Below the pieces are notes generated by a model. It was not told where the DNA came from. It did not search any database and saw only the letters and a list, made by a program, of their open reading frames with translations. A stretch of DNA of 64,000 bases, from positions 124,001-188,000 of the forward strand of contig CANTFL010001211.1 in the NCBI GenBank assembly GCA_947650285.1. The letters run 5' to 3'. Made by a program: the position numbers and the translations under genes. Positions 20,824 through 31,700 of the stretch are shown here, one piece after another. Numbering within the stretch: position 1 is the first letter of the stretch; the number at the start of each line of letters is the position of its first letter. Source of the stretch: Hyaloperonospora brassicae (lineage: Eukaryota > Oomycota > Peronosporomycetes > Peronosporales > Peronosporaceae).

Positions 20824-21699
20824 TCAACCCACAACGTTAGTACACGGACGGGCCTTTGTCGTGGTAGATCGTTCCCGCCGAAGTAGTAAATGGGGCTGAG
20901 CCCACGATTTATTGTCCGAGTGCACAACACATGGGCCGGTAGGTTACGAACGCTCATTACTAAGCGCGTGTGTCAGCTGACGTGCGTACACGGTCGTCGC
21001 ACTGCCTTCTATGCGTTCTGCACTCCCTTTCCGTTCATGACGACAGGAGCACGTATAAAGCCATACGAGGCCTTAAGAACATTATGGACAGTCCGGTAGC
21101 CCGCTGATGAGCTGCGAGTCTCCTCGTTGCATCTCGCTGAGCGGTGGCTGCACTGAGACTGTGGTGGCAGCACTCAGAATGGTCAACGACACTAGCGAGC
21201 GAGACAAGCAGAGACTGTCGTACTCGTCCTGTCAATGGTGGCTTCCTACGACACGAAGTCCTCTCCATGTCGCCAATGACGGCCGAGCAAGGGTCAAGAC
21301 GTGTGTGAAGCAAAAACTTGTGGCTAGTGCAGCTTCTGTACCACTGCAGCTGATAGACGTCTGCGTCTTTCGTATGCAGCATTAGACGAGCTGCTGGTTT
21401 GCTGTGCTTTTCCGTATCGTGGATTGTTTCGTCAACGAGAAATGGGCGACGATAGGTATGCCCGGACATGCAAGTCACGATATGTCCGCTCTTGTTCGCA
21501 TTTGTTGCGCTTTGCCTGCTCCGCCGTCTCCAAACTCCCAAGTTTAGGCTCAAGGTAAAGAACAACCTGGTCAGTCGTATCGTTGCAGCGACATTCGAGC
21601 AATGATATGCTTGCGGACACTCGACAAAGCGAGCAACATGATGGCAATGGCACACGTAACGTCACCCTTAATTTCCGAAGCATGCAGCTGGAATACCAC

Positions 21700-21765
21700 A
21701 ACAGGGTACAACGACAGGGGTACCGCAACAACAACAGGGTACAACAACGATAGAGTACAACAAGC
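21700..21765. repeat. imperfect GGGTACAACAAC repeats
   Basis: Three to four imperfect copies of a CAGGGTACAACAAC-like unit, ending about 330 bp upstream of the DNAJC7-like start codon. Confidence 0.6.
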
Positions 21766-22098
21766 ACAATTTTCGAGCCAACTGCCTCGCAGGGGTACAC
21801 GCGCACTTAAAACGAGGTGTAATGTCGACCACACCCACCCGGGGGTCGTCGTTTGTCTTGACTTGAGTATGCTGGAATATTCGAGAATAGATACTATGAT
21901 TTCGCGGCTTTGACTCGGACAAAGCAAAATTTGACTGGGGCTCGCGGCGCGGGGCGGCGACACAGACCATCAGACAGACATATAGACATATAGACTGACC
22001 GACTGGTCGACCAATTGACCGACGACAATCCGTCCTCGAGCCACTCCAACCGGTCGTCCACAGTTAACGGACCCATCCAGTCCGCTGCTCTCGCCGCC

Positions 22099-23891
22099 AT
22101 GTCCGACGCCGCTGCAGAGGAGTTCAAGTCGCAGGGCAATGAGCTGTACAAGCGCGGGGACTACCAGCGCGCCATCGACAAGTACTCGCAAGCGATCGAC
22201 GCCGCTCCCACTGTCGTGGCCTACTACGGCAACCGCGCAGCCGCCTCGTTCATGCTGGGCAAGCACAAGGACGTGGTGACGGACTGCAATCGCGCCATTG
22301 TGTTCGACCCCATGTACATGAAGGGCTATGTGCGCAAAGCGAAGGCGCAGCTCGCGATGGTGCGTGTGTGGAGCTACTTCGATACGTGTGTTTTGAACCC
22401 AAGTTCATAGCTGTTGGGTTCTGTTGAGGTGTTGTTGCTCCGGATGGTGTATAATTTGTGTACGTACTGACGCAAGTGGGTGAATGGCATTCTATTGCTG
22501 CTAGGGGGACAATGAAGCCGCTCTCAAGACGTATCAGACGGGACTAATTCGTGACCCGAACAACAGCACGTTGCTGAGTGACAAGCGCACGCTGGAGATG
22601 GCGCTGAGTCAGGTGCAGCGTGGCAAGGAGCACCTTGCAGCGGTACGGGCTCGTACTGGTTGACACGGCGCTCGAGTGAGTTTTGTGGTGCTGATTGTTG
22701 CGCGTGTTGCTGTGGTTTTGGTCTCGCGATGCAATATCCAGGGCAAGTTCTCGCAAGCTGTGGCCATGTTTGACAGCGCCGCGCAGGTGTGCACGGGCTC
22801 CAGTAAGATCAAGCTGCTGCGTGGCGAGGCGCTGATTGGGTGTGAGCGCTACGACGAGGCGTTCGCGGTGCTCACGCAGCTCATGCGCACGGACTCGAGC
22901 AGCCCTGAGCTGCTCTTTTTGCGGGCCCGCTGTCTGTACTACCAGGGTGAGTTCCCGAGTGCGATTAAGCACTTACAGCAGGCGCTGCGCTCGGATCCGG
23001 ACAACAGCAAGTGCATGAAGGAGATTAAGCGAATTCGCAGTTTGGAGACTTGCAAAGAGGAGGCGAACGATGCTTTCAAAGCCGGCAAGATGGCAGAGGC
23101 CGTGCAGATGTACACAGAATGTTTGAAAATCGATCCCAAGAACAAGGCGTTCAACTCGAAGATTCACTGCAATCGAGCGAATGCGTTGTCGCGTTTGAAT
23201 CGACATGACGAGGCCATCAAGGACTGTGACAAGGCCGTCTACTACGACCACGGCTATGCCAAAGCTTACCTTCGCAAGGCTGCTTGTCTGAAGGCCCTTG
23301 GCGGTCCGGAAAATCTGGAGCAGGCGCTGCGTGTCTACGACCAAGCTTCGAAACTTGTAGGTGACGATGCTCAGCGTGACATCCAAAACAACATTCGCCA
23401 GACCAAGCTAGAGATCAAGAAGGCGAAGCGTAAGGACTACTACAAGATACTGAACGTCGCACAGGGTGCCACGGACGCTGAGATCAAGAAGTCGTACAAG
23501 AGGATGGCGTTGAAGTTCCACCCAGATCGTCACGCAGGTAAATCGGAAGAACAGAAAGCTGAGGCCGAAGCAGCTTTCAAGGATGTTGGCGAGGCATATG
23601 CCGTGCTGTCAGATGCCCAGAAACGACAGCGCTATGACTCGGGAGTGGATCTCGAAGACCTCGACAGCGACTTTGGCGGAGGTGGCATGGGAGGCGGCAT
23701 GGGTGGCGTCGACCCCTCGCAGATATTCCAGGTACACTTTGCACTTGTTTGCACGTTGGTGTGCTACTGTGTAATGCTTTTGCTGACTCGTTCATACCAT
23801 GTAGATGTTCTTTGGCGGTGGCGGCGGTGGCATGGGCGGAATGGGCGGCATGGGCGGCGGCATGGGCGGCCAGCGATACCACTTTGGTTAG
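22099..23891 (+). CDS. DNAJC7/TPR2-like co-chaperone (TPR repeats plus J domain), 4 exons
   Basis: Exons are 22099-22359, 22505-22642, 22742-23731 and 23805-23891. All introns are GT-AG and phase 0. The product is about 491 residues, close to human DNAJC7 (494). The start at 22099 has the strong context GCCGCCATG; an in-frame ATG exists at 22015 but would add a Ser-rich leader. TPR units begin at [20 protein letters not shown] and recur through the middle (for example [21 protein letters not shown]). The C-terminal J domain starts [20 protein letters not shown] and carries the HPD motif in ALKFHPDR. The last exon encodes a Gly/Met-rich tail ending GGQRYHFG. In the family the TPRs bind the EEVD tails of Hsp70 and Hsp90, and the J domain stimulates Hsp70; both Hsp70s of this window end in EEVD. 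Cytosolic role inferred. Confidence 0.92.
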
Positions 23892-24184
23892 AGAGAGAGC
23901 TTTGCCGGTCTTGTAGGCGCAGGTGCTGGCGCATAGTGCTTGCATACGACGACGTAACGTGTAAACCCGGCGATTGATATTTGTGCCGTGCTTGACAATA
24001 ATATGGTGCTTGGAACTTGCAGGAATAGTTGACGGGCAGTTGTTTCGCTCCATGTCGTTGACTCCGTCGCTCGTGCGTAGCGTACTTTAGTGTGTCCACA
24101 CAATCCATCGACTCCACGTGACCCCCTGCATGGCTTTTGTCCAGTCACGTGATCCCGTGCAGGAGGCTCGCGCCATTGTCCAAC
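23892..24184 (+). promoter_or_regulatory. intergenic/promoter with duplicated CACGTGA element
   Basis: Between the J-protein stop and the JmjC start. Two near-identical direct repeats of 16 bp, 24115-24130 and 24146-24161, follow the pattern CACGTGAYCCCSTGCA. Each contains a palindromic CACGTG core as bound by bHLH or bZIP factors. The second ends 24 bp before the ATG. The duplication is observed; factor binding is inferred. Confidence 0.5.
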
Positions 24185-25657
24185 ATGGCTACACCGCCAG
24201 CTGTAGCCATTGCCCGAGCAGCCACCACCACCGAAAGCTCGTCGAAACGTCTCCGCACCAATGCAGTCGGCGGGTCTGTTGACGCAGCCGAGTCGGCATT
24301 TGTCAATGCTTACAAGGGCTTCCACGTCCCACACGACCACTTTGCTGTCGAGCGCATTCGTGTGGACAGCGTGACGCCCGAAGAGTTCTTTGCCAAGTTC
24401 GTATGCACCCGAACGCCTGTAGTGCTGTGTGGATATCTGCAGGACGAGGCGTTCACTGCTCCATGTAAGTGGTTCGAGTCGAACGACCGTCTGATTCAAC
24501 TTGCAGGCGACACGAAGCTCACGGTCGAGCGACGGGGCGATGTTCGCGAGCACTTTGGCAAGGGCATTGCAGTGGAGATGGCGTTCCGGGAGTTGCTTCA
24601 GCTGATTGCGTCGGGGGACGAACTGCACTACTTGACGACCCAAGAGGTGGCGTCTGAAGACGATGGCCGACCGGAGATCATGGCGCCGTTTATGCAGCAG
24701 CTGCAGCAGGACTTTCCCGTGCGTCCGAAGCTCATGGGTCACTTGGTTCCACAGAACATCAACATGTGGATGGGCAACAACAAGCAGGGATCATCCACGG
24801 GGCTGCATCACGACTACCATGACAACCTGTACGTCTTGATGCGTGGCAAGAAGCGCTTTCGTCTGTACTCACCTGCAGACGCGGAAAAGATGTACGTGCG
24901 TGGCCAGATGGCGCACGTGCACCCAAACGGTCTGATCAATTACGTGGAAAGGGTCACGACACCCTATGGTGCTGATCCAGCAGCAGAACGAGAGGCACTT
25001 GCTGCAATGGTGAAAGACGAGGCAGAACGTGAGTTGGCTGACGCTGAACGTGCAGTGGAAGCTGGTGAAGCGGGCGCTGAGGCCCGCCGTGAAGCAGCTG
25101 AGGAGCGGCTGGAAAAAGCGTTGTTTGGGATGCTGCAAGCGCACGCTAGCGACGATGAAGACGACGAGGAGTTTGAAAATGGAGCTTTTTCGTTCGAGGA
25201 GAGCGACGCTGAAGGAAATGACGACGAGAGCGAAGAAAGTGGTGAGCTGGATGAGGTTGCAGCTGACCCTCCTAGCGACGAAAAAGAGAGCAAGAACAAT
25301 GCCAAGCGGGATGTTTGCGAGAAGGACGTTACATACCCCGTGAGCTTTAGCCGTGTGGACACATTTCAGTTGCGCGATGGCAAACAGGCGCAGCAAGAGC
25401 TGCTGCAAGCAGATTTTCCCAAGTTCTGTCAAGCGAAATGTGCCTCGTGTGATTTAGAGGCGGGGGAGATTCTGTACCTGCCTGCTTCATGGTTTCACGA
25501 GGTGGAGTCCTTCGGCTCTGCGCAGGGTAACGGCCACCTGGCTTTGAACTATTGGTTCCACCCGCCTGACCAGCTTTCGGCCGAGCACTTTGCTTCACCG
25601 TACTCATCGCCCTTCTGGCAGCGTGACTGGGAACAGCGTTTCCATTCAGACAATTAA
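24185..25657 (+). CDS. JmjC/cupin-8 domain Fe(II)/2OG oxygenase
   Basis: The ATG at 24185 (CAACATGG) gives 490 residues without introns; the frame is open further upstream but has only a TTG. The N-terminal part resembles cupin-8 JmjC hydroxylases (JMJD5, JMJD7 and FIH relatives). The iron-binding HxD lies in GLHHDYHDNLYVL (H208, D210), and the distal His is in YLPASWFHEVES (H438). GKKRFRLYSP follows the HxD, as in the family. Between the two halves lies an insertion of roughly 150 residues that is first Ala/Glu-helical and then extremely acidic (about residues 245-370). This splits the catalytic barrel and is unusual. No chromatin-reader domain is present, so the substrate may be a protein other than histone. 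Family is firm; substrate unknown. Confidence 0.88.
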   Translation: MATPPAVAIARAATTTESSSKRLRTNAVGGSVDAAESAFVNAYKGFHVPHDHFAVERIRVDSVTPEEFFAKFVCTRTPVVLCGYLQDEAFTAPCKWFESNDRLIQLAGDTKLTVERRGDVREHFGKGIAVEMAFRELLQLIASGDELHYLTTQEVASEDDGRPEIMAPFMQQLQQDFPVRPKLMGHLVPQNINMWMGNNKQGSSTGLHHDYHDNLYVLMRGKKRFRLYSPADAEKMYVRGQMAHVHPNGLINYVERVTTPYGADPAAEREALAAMVKDEAERELADAERAVEAGEAGAEARREAAEERLEKALFGMLQAHASDDEDDEEFENGAFSFEESDAEGNDDESEESGELDEVAADPPSDEKESKNNAKRDVCEKDVTYPVSFSRVDTFQLRDGKQAQQELLQADFPKFCQAKCASCDLEAGEILYLPASWFHEVESFGSAQGNGHLALNYWFHPPDQLSAEHFASPYSSPFWQRDWEQRFHSDN

Positions 25658-27190
25658 ATAGTTTGGAGGACAGTACGGATCTCCGATCCTTGTACTACCA
25701 GCCTCAGGGCCGTGTGTCGAAAGTCAGAATCATGAGTCTATAGAGCTCATTCGTATGAGATGGGTCTGCCTATGCTTGCAATCGTCAGCTGAAGATTGCA
25801 ATGTGAAAGACGAGATTGCCTCAACTACAAAGCGGAACCAGAGGACGGGTATAGCTGTAACTATACTCGTGTTTTGCGCTTCGCTTATGGAGGGGAGGTC
25901 GGCAGGTGTAGTCAACTAGCAGTGGTCATGCACGACCGACGTCCTCGTTCCACCGTAGCTGATGAAGCTGAAATTCCAGAGTCACCTTTGCAGCGCATGG
26001 GCTTCGGTCACGAGCCTGGATGCCCCGTGTTGGCTACAATGCCAGGAGCACAACGTCAAGAATAGCCAGATATGTGTTACGGTCTGTGGCCTTCAACTTC
26101 AGCAACAATCTCTCTTTTGTTCATCGCCCATCATTCATCACTTGTCACGAGCGTCTCACTCAGTCTGTCACTCTGAAGACATCTGTCAATACAGCTGCTA
26201 CTGTTTGTACCCATTGACTCGTGTATGGTCGCCACCGTCATGGCTTCACGGCGTAGTGAATGACCGCAGCAACAACGCAGTTCGAGTATAGAGACACTTA
26301 CATTGGCGCGTACAGCTAAAAGGTTGTGGCAAAGATCGGAAAGAATTTCAGAGTGAAAGGCTTTGCTAATCGCTATGGCGTTGCTCTCGGCCATGAGGAA
26401 GCTGGCGGATGGGATGATGCCGAGGAAAAAGAGGCGTCGATCTCTACTCCTCTTCGTGGAAAGGCATCAGCTTACATGATCTAAGGTCCGAGGCTGTTTG
26501 TCATTGGCGACAATTGGTGACAAAAAGAGTCAGAAGCGCCCCTAGCGAACGATTGATCACAATCAGAAGCGATGGAGACGGTTGAGCCAGAATCGCTCTG
26601 ACTCGAAGAGAGTAGGATAGTAATGACTCTAAGGAGAGGGCGAGAGTGGTACTCCTATCAGAGCCAGAGCAAGTTAAGATATATCGAATTGACGGTCTTC
26701 TTGTATGTGTCGATGGTAGTAGACGCTTGTCGCTTGTTGACACTAACGCTTCGATGTTGTTGACCACAGCGTTGATTGTTGTCCATTTTCGATACGGCAT
26801 ACAATATCTACGAAATTGTAAAGAGTAAAGCATGACGATACAGCAGAAGCTACAGCGCAAGTGAATGCAGTAGCAATGATTAGAGCTGTACTTGATACAT
26901 TGCTGAACAATGTGCTCGACTCTGAGGAGACTCGGTACTCGAAAACGAGAGGGTGTCGTACACTCGTGCAGTTACGATTACGCATACGGATCCTGCAGGC
27001 CACACAAGCACTTCTAGTCGGCTGTAATAAGCCGTTTCCATAGACCTGAACGAGCTGCTCCAGTCGGAGTAGCATACTATGGCTATCGGAGGCAGATACA
27101 GAAAGCTGAAACACATGGCAGAACAAAGAACAAGAAGGACTGATATAGTGCACATCAGCTGTCGCCGTCTCTGTCGTCAACTTACCAACC
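25658..27190. other. intergenic, no gene supported
   Basis: About 1.5 kb between the 3' ends of the JmjC gene (+) and the coiled-coil gene (-), which converge. Only short overlapping open frames with no recognisable domain are present. No strong repeat was noticed. Confidence 0.5.
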
Positions 27191-28484
27191 TCATAGTGTC
27201 ACACGTTTCCAGACGCGCTCAGCTGAAGCGTTAGACGCGTGCGAAGAGAGCACGGGTTTTGCACCTTGTTCTTTCCCTACAAGAAGCCATTCGATTCGTA
27301 TGAGCCTCAAACCACGTAGCACGACGACCCGTTCCGCAAATCGAACCTGTTGAGTCAAGAGCACCTTTGGCTTGATAGGACTGTTCTCCATAGCGAGGTC
27401 AACCTGAGTCTTTGGTCGCTTCATTGCCTGCTCCACCTGCACGCGTTCCGACAAACGCCATGTTAGCAGGAAGCCCGGCGTCTCACGAGCCATCCTCACT
27501 AGCAGAAAACGTACAATGTCAATGGTCTCGGTCGTCTGGCTCGTGGTTTGCGACAGCTTCGCACTTGTAACAGCAATCGAAGACGCCGCCTAGCACGTGC
27601 ATACAACACAGCCTTCATGTCAATCGACCATCGTCTGCACACAGAATCACCACTGCCAACGGTCGCGCGACGCCAACACACCTTGGCATAAACCGTCTCG
27701 AGCGTCTTCGTTTGTTCTTGTGTGAGCTCGACATCTGCACTGGCCGTCGATTCTTCTTGTCTATCATACACTCGAGCGCATCAACCACCACATGAGCTTC
27801 CCGTGGTCCCTCACAGCTGCGTCACTTGCTGCTCGTTCAACCAACGACAGCCAAGCACGTACGTCACGAGCACATTTGCGCAGCGCTTGCGAGCGTTTGC
27901 CAGCTCTCGACGCGCACTAGCAGCTGCCATCATCGGCACTTGTTCCTGGAGCTTCTTCACCGCTGCTTCTTTCGCCTTTACTTTTGCCTTGAGCTCCTCG
28001 AGCGTCGCAACTAACTGCGCATCCACCGGCGCCATCTCCTCTGTCAGCCATCAACGCCATCAGTCCTGGCTTCATCACCTGACACACTCACACAATACAT
28101 ACACTCTATCCACTCGACTCCATCCACAACTCTATCACCCCATCACCCTATCGGGTGACCCTATCTACCCTATCGGGTGACCCCATCACCCTATCGAGCT
28201 TATCCCCCTATCGACCTCATCACCAGACCTCGATGCTCGGGATTGTACTTCCGCAAGGCGGCAGCGAATACCGTCGCGCACAAATCGTTCACATGCGCGC
28301 GAAAGATCTGCTGCTGGGCCGCCGACGCCGAGCCGCGCACTTCTTCGAGCGCAGCGGCCATCATCGTGTCACTGCACACGCGCTGCGCCTCTTTGATCTC
28401 GACAAACGAATACCGTGGACGCTGCGATCGCGGCGACGACGCCGCAGTCGACGCGCTCGTCTCCTGCCCTCTGTCTGTAGCCAT
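27191..28484 (-). CDS. unrecognised coiled-coil protein, about 5 exons
   Basis: Proposed exons (complement) are 28224-28484, 27863-28038, 27682-27760, 27515-27589 and 27191-27436. They join in one frame to about 278 residues. Donors are GTGATG, GTACGT, GTGTGT and GTACGT, and all acceptors end AG. The last intron (78 bp) could be retained without a stop. The first exon boundary is uncertain, as a GTCTGG donor with a shifted acceptor also keeps the frame. The N-terminus (MATDRGQ) is Ser-rich. A helical segment (QQQIFRAHVNDLCATVF) leads to a coiled coil (TLEELKAKVKAKEAAVKKLQ) and then a Thr/Gln/Ser-rich helix. Size, low conservation and layout recall small kinetochore subunits of the Nsl1/Mis14 kind, but this is a guess. 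The end after about residue 200 is the least certain part. Confidence 0.5.
28085..28200. repeat. short repeats with CCCTATCGGGTGACC units
   Basis: Repeated CACCCTATCGGGTGA-type units, each with a small inverted repeat CACCC/GGGTG, within intron 1 of the coiled-coil gene. Confidence 0.6.
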
Positions 28485-28716
28485 CTCTCTCCCACGCTTT
28501 GGTCGACACTCGTCCCGTCGACACACACACAAACCCATTTACTTCACACAGACCTCGAGGAGTCTATATCCCTGTGACATCGCATTCACCTGTCACACTC
28601 GATCCCCCGCTCCCCACCGCGCGCCTCCGCTTCAACTGCGCAATCGACAACGGTAGTCCCATCGCGCACGTGACGCTCCACGACGGCACACGACGCCACA
28701 CGACGCGACGACCGCC
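28485..28716. promoter_or_regulatory. short divergent promoter
   Basis: Only 232 bp separate the start codons of the coiled-coil gene (-) and the PH/CHI gene (+), so the two promoters overlap. A CGCATTCACC initiator-like sequence occurs near 28580. No TATA box is evident. Confidence 0.4.
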
Positions 28717-31700
28717 ATGCGCCGCACCGACGCACCGACCGACGCGGACAACGCGCTGACTTGCGCTTCCCCCTCCCCCGCCGCAGCCGCTTCCGCCGCC
28801 ATGTCGACGTTCAACCTCCTGGCCACGTCGTCCACTCTGTTCCCGTCGTCGTCGCTGTCGTCGACACCAGCGGCCGCCCCCCACCCGAACAGCAACAACA
28901 ACAACAGCAACAGCACCAGCACCAGCGCCAGTAGCAGTGGCGTCTTGTTACTGGGCAAACTCATGCGTCGGGACCGCCGCCTGTTCACGTGGAAGTGGCG
29001 CGACTTTGTGCTCGAGCGCTCGCGGCTGCAGTACTTTAGCGCCAAAGGCAACCGCAAGGGCGACATTGCGCTGTCGCTGCAGACGCCCATCACCATCCGC
29101 ATGTGCAGCGACCCGAAGCCCTTTGGCTTCCTCCTGTTCATCAAAGACACGAAGCTCACGCTCGCGGCAGCCACAGAGCGCGAGCGGCGGCAGTGGATCG
29201 ACGTGTTCTGCGACGTGTTCCACGCCAGCGTCGAGCAAGCGCCGACGGCCACGAAGGCCGAGCGCCGCGCAAGGCCCACGTACCTTCCGATCCCCGACCT
29301 CGATGCCGACAGCGACAGTCCCGCCGCGGGCGCAGTGTTTGTGCCGCCCAATAGCTCAGTCGCGAGCGGCGACGGCAGCGACTATGCTGCAGACTGCGGC
29401 AACTACTCGACGCCTGTCATGGCGCACAATGTGCTGGACAATGACGACGTGAAGCGCGACTCGTTTGGCGAAGACATGATCCCGATCTTGGAGTCGAGGA
29501 TGACGTACGGACCGATCAAGGAACTGTTTTCGCGCATTACGTTCCCGCCGAGCTTGGCCAATGGCGACTTGCTGGTAGGCGTGGGGCCCATCGTCCGTCG
29601 CGTGGGCTGGACCGATGAACGCATTATGGCCGTCGGCATGTACATTGACCCGGAAGCCGCAACAAGGGAACTGGAAAAATTCAACGGTCGCGTGGCCAAG
29701 AGCTTGTACGGCGACCAGCAGTTTTACAACCACCTGCTCTTCCACACGACCTTCCGACGCAGTTTTGTTGTGACTGCACGCAAACGTGTGTCCAAGTCGG
29801 TGCTGACCGCACTGCTACGCGATGAGTTGGCCCCGCGCATGGGACCGAACGCTGCCGCGACGAGCACGTTTCTCGGGTTCATTGAAAAGTCGCTGAAGAA
29901 AGCCGAGTCTATGGTCATGCGGATACATGAGGACGACCGATTCGAGTATCGACTACGTGGCCAGTTGTATCCGCCGATTGCATCGCACGCACTTTGTAAG
30001 TGCATTCAAGCACTCTTTTTCGACAGCAATTCCATTCACCATGACGCAAAACGCGGTCTGATTGAGCGATTGCCATCGCTGTGGGGTGGTGAGGTGCTGG
30101 ACGTGCACGACGAAATCTTTGGTAGTCTCCACGAACGACTGCAGAACATTGACAGCGAAGACGAAGAAGACACCGAGTCTGACGATGATGACGACGACGA
30201 CGATGATGATGATGATGAAGACGACAGTGAGGCAGAAGATCTATTTGGAAGTCACAGCAACACAAGTCACCACTCTGGCGAGGATGACGAGCACAAGGAA
30301 AACAGTCGCGGTAAGCAAGGCAGGGAACACCCAGTGACTGCGGCTGGTAAACGCAGTCATTTGGAGAGAAATGACTACTCTGATTCATCTGCGATGTACC
30401 AGCGACCGTCGACGCAAGACGAATGGGCTGACTATGACGACAAGCAGCTGGAGATGCTGCGACGTCAGAGTCGCAGCCTCATGGTGCATTTTGGCCCGAT
30501 CATGGACCGAGACAGCAATGTTGTGTTCAGTGGAGACTTGAATGTTGATGGCAGTGCCTTGTTGGGAACATGGTCTCACCAATTTTCAGTGCCTCCAGAT
30601 GAGCACGATGCGTCTTGTGACTCTCTCCGTCGTCGATTCACGGTCGGATTGTATGTAGATCCAGGCGCGATCAGCGAAAGTCTTCTCAAGTTCAAGGGCC
30701 TTTCGATCGGCAGCATCGTGCAGAATACGGACTACTTTCACCAATTCTCGAGCGGTACGTTCCAGAAACATCTTGTGATCAAGGTGGACGCCAAGATGAA
30801 GCTTCGGGTACTGCTGAAGTATTTTGACACGCGCCTCCAGTCTCTGGTATCATCGTTTGAAGATGTCAAGAAGCCTTTTGATACTTTGGTGGAACTCTGG
30901 GACAGCGCACATCCGCAGGAGCACCACCAGCAAATTGAGCTGACTCCGAAAGACGAAGCTCGTTTCTCTATCGGTCCCGACAAGAAAATGGTTCTGAAGG
31001 TGAAAAAGCGTGGTCCGTCCAAGGACGACAAAAGACAAAACCATGCTGTAGCTTCCGGCGCCTTCGTATCATGTCAAAGCGAGGATATCACGGATAGCAC
31101 CGATTCTGCACCATCAGCGTTTTCCCAAACAGGTACGGCGATGACAGCCAGTGGCAGTGCTCCTTTTGTGGTGAGCATTTCTCGTGGAATCTATGAAATG
31201 GAGATAGCACTTCCTGCTCCCCCGTTCCATTTAGCTTTCGAAAGTCTGATATTCGGCTTCCACGCAATTGACCCGTCGGCTCGAACTCAGCTCATGGAGC
31301 GCATACCGAATCTCCTCGATCTCGCACCGGACGACCTTGTTCATACGTATCACGATGAGATCCAGGCGTTGCGGGAGAACTACAAGCGCCAGAAGCCAGA
31401 GAACCGTGTGAAAGTGGGCTATTTGTCCATCTCGTTTGAAAAGCGCAAGCTGCAAAGGAACACAGAGAAAGGCGGTGCCAAGGAGGTTACGATGGTGCCG
31501 TCACGGTGGTCCAAACGCTGGTGCCGGCTAGACGGAACGTTGTTCTCGTACTATTCCCACAAACGATCGCGCAAATATCGGGACATGATGGAACTAACGC
31601 GATGTGAGGTTGTAGAGATCACGGCCAACAGCGGTCCTGACGTAGCGCGTTTTGCGTGGGAAAAGGGCGACAGCGACAGTGTTCGCATCGCGGTCATCAA

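Larger units (their letters stand above)
19322..22014. other. long intergenic region, no gene supported
   Basis: About 2.7 kb between the PDZ/TLDc gene (-) and the TPR/J-protein gene (+), which diverge. It contains an 11-base G run (19494-19504), a hairpin with 16-bp perfect arms (20779-20823) and an imperfect GGGTACAACAAC-type repeat (21700-21765). Open frames are short, overlap on both strands and match nothing I recognise. It may hold decayed repeats. Confidence 0.5.

Noticed and set aside
28140..28200. Repeats with regular spacing, considered as a CRISPR-like array
   Set aside because: There are only two to three short units without unique spacers, inside a eukaryotic intron.
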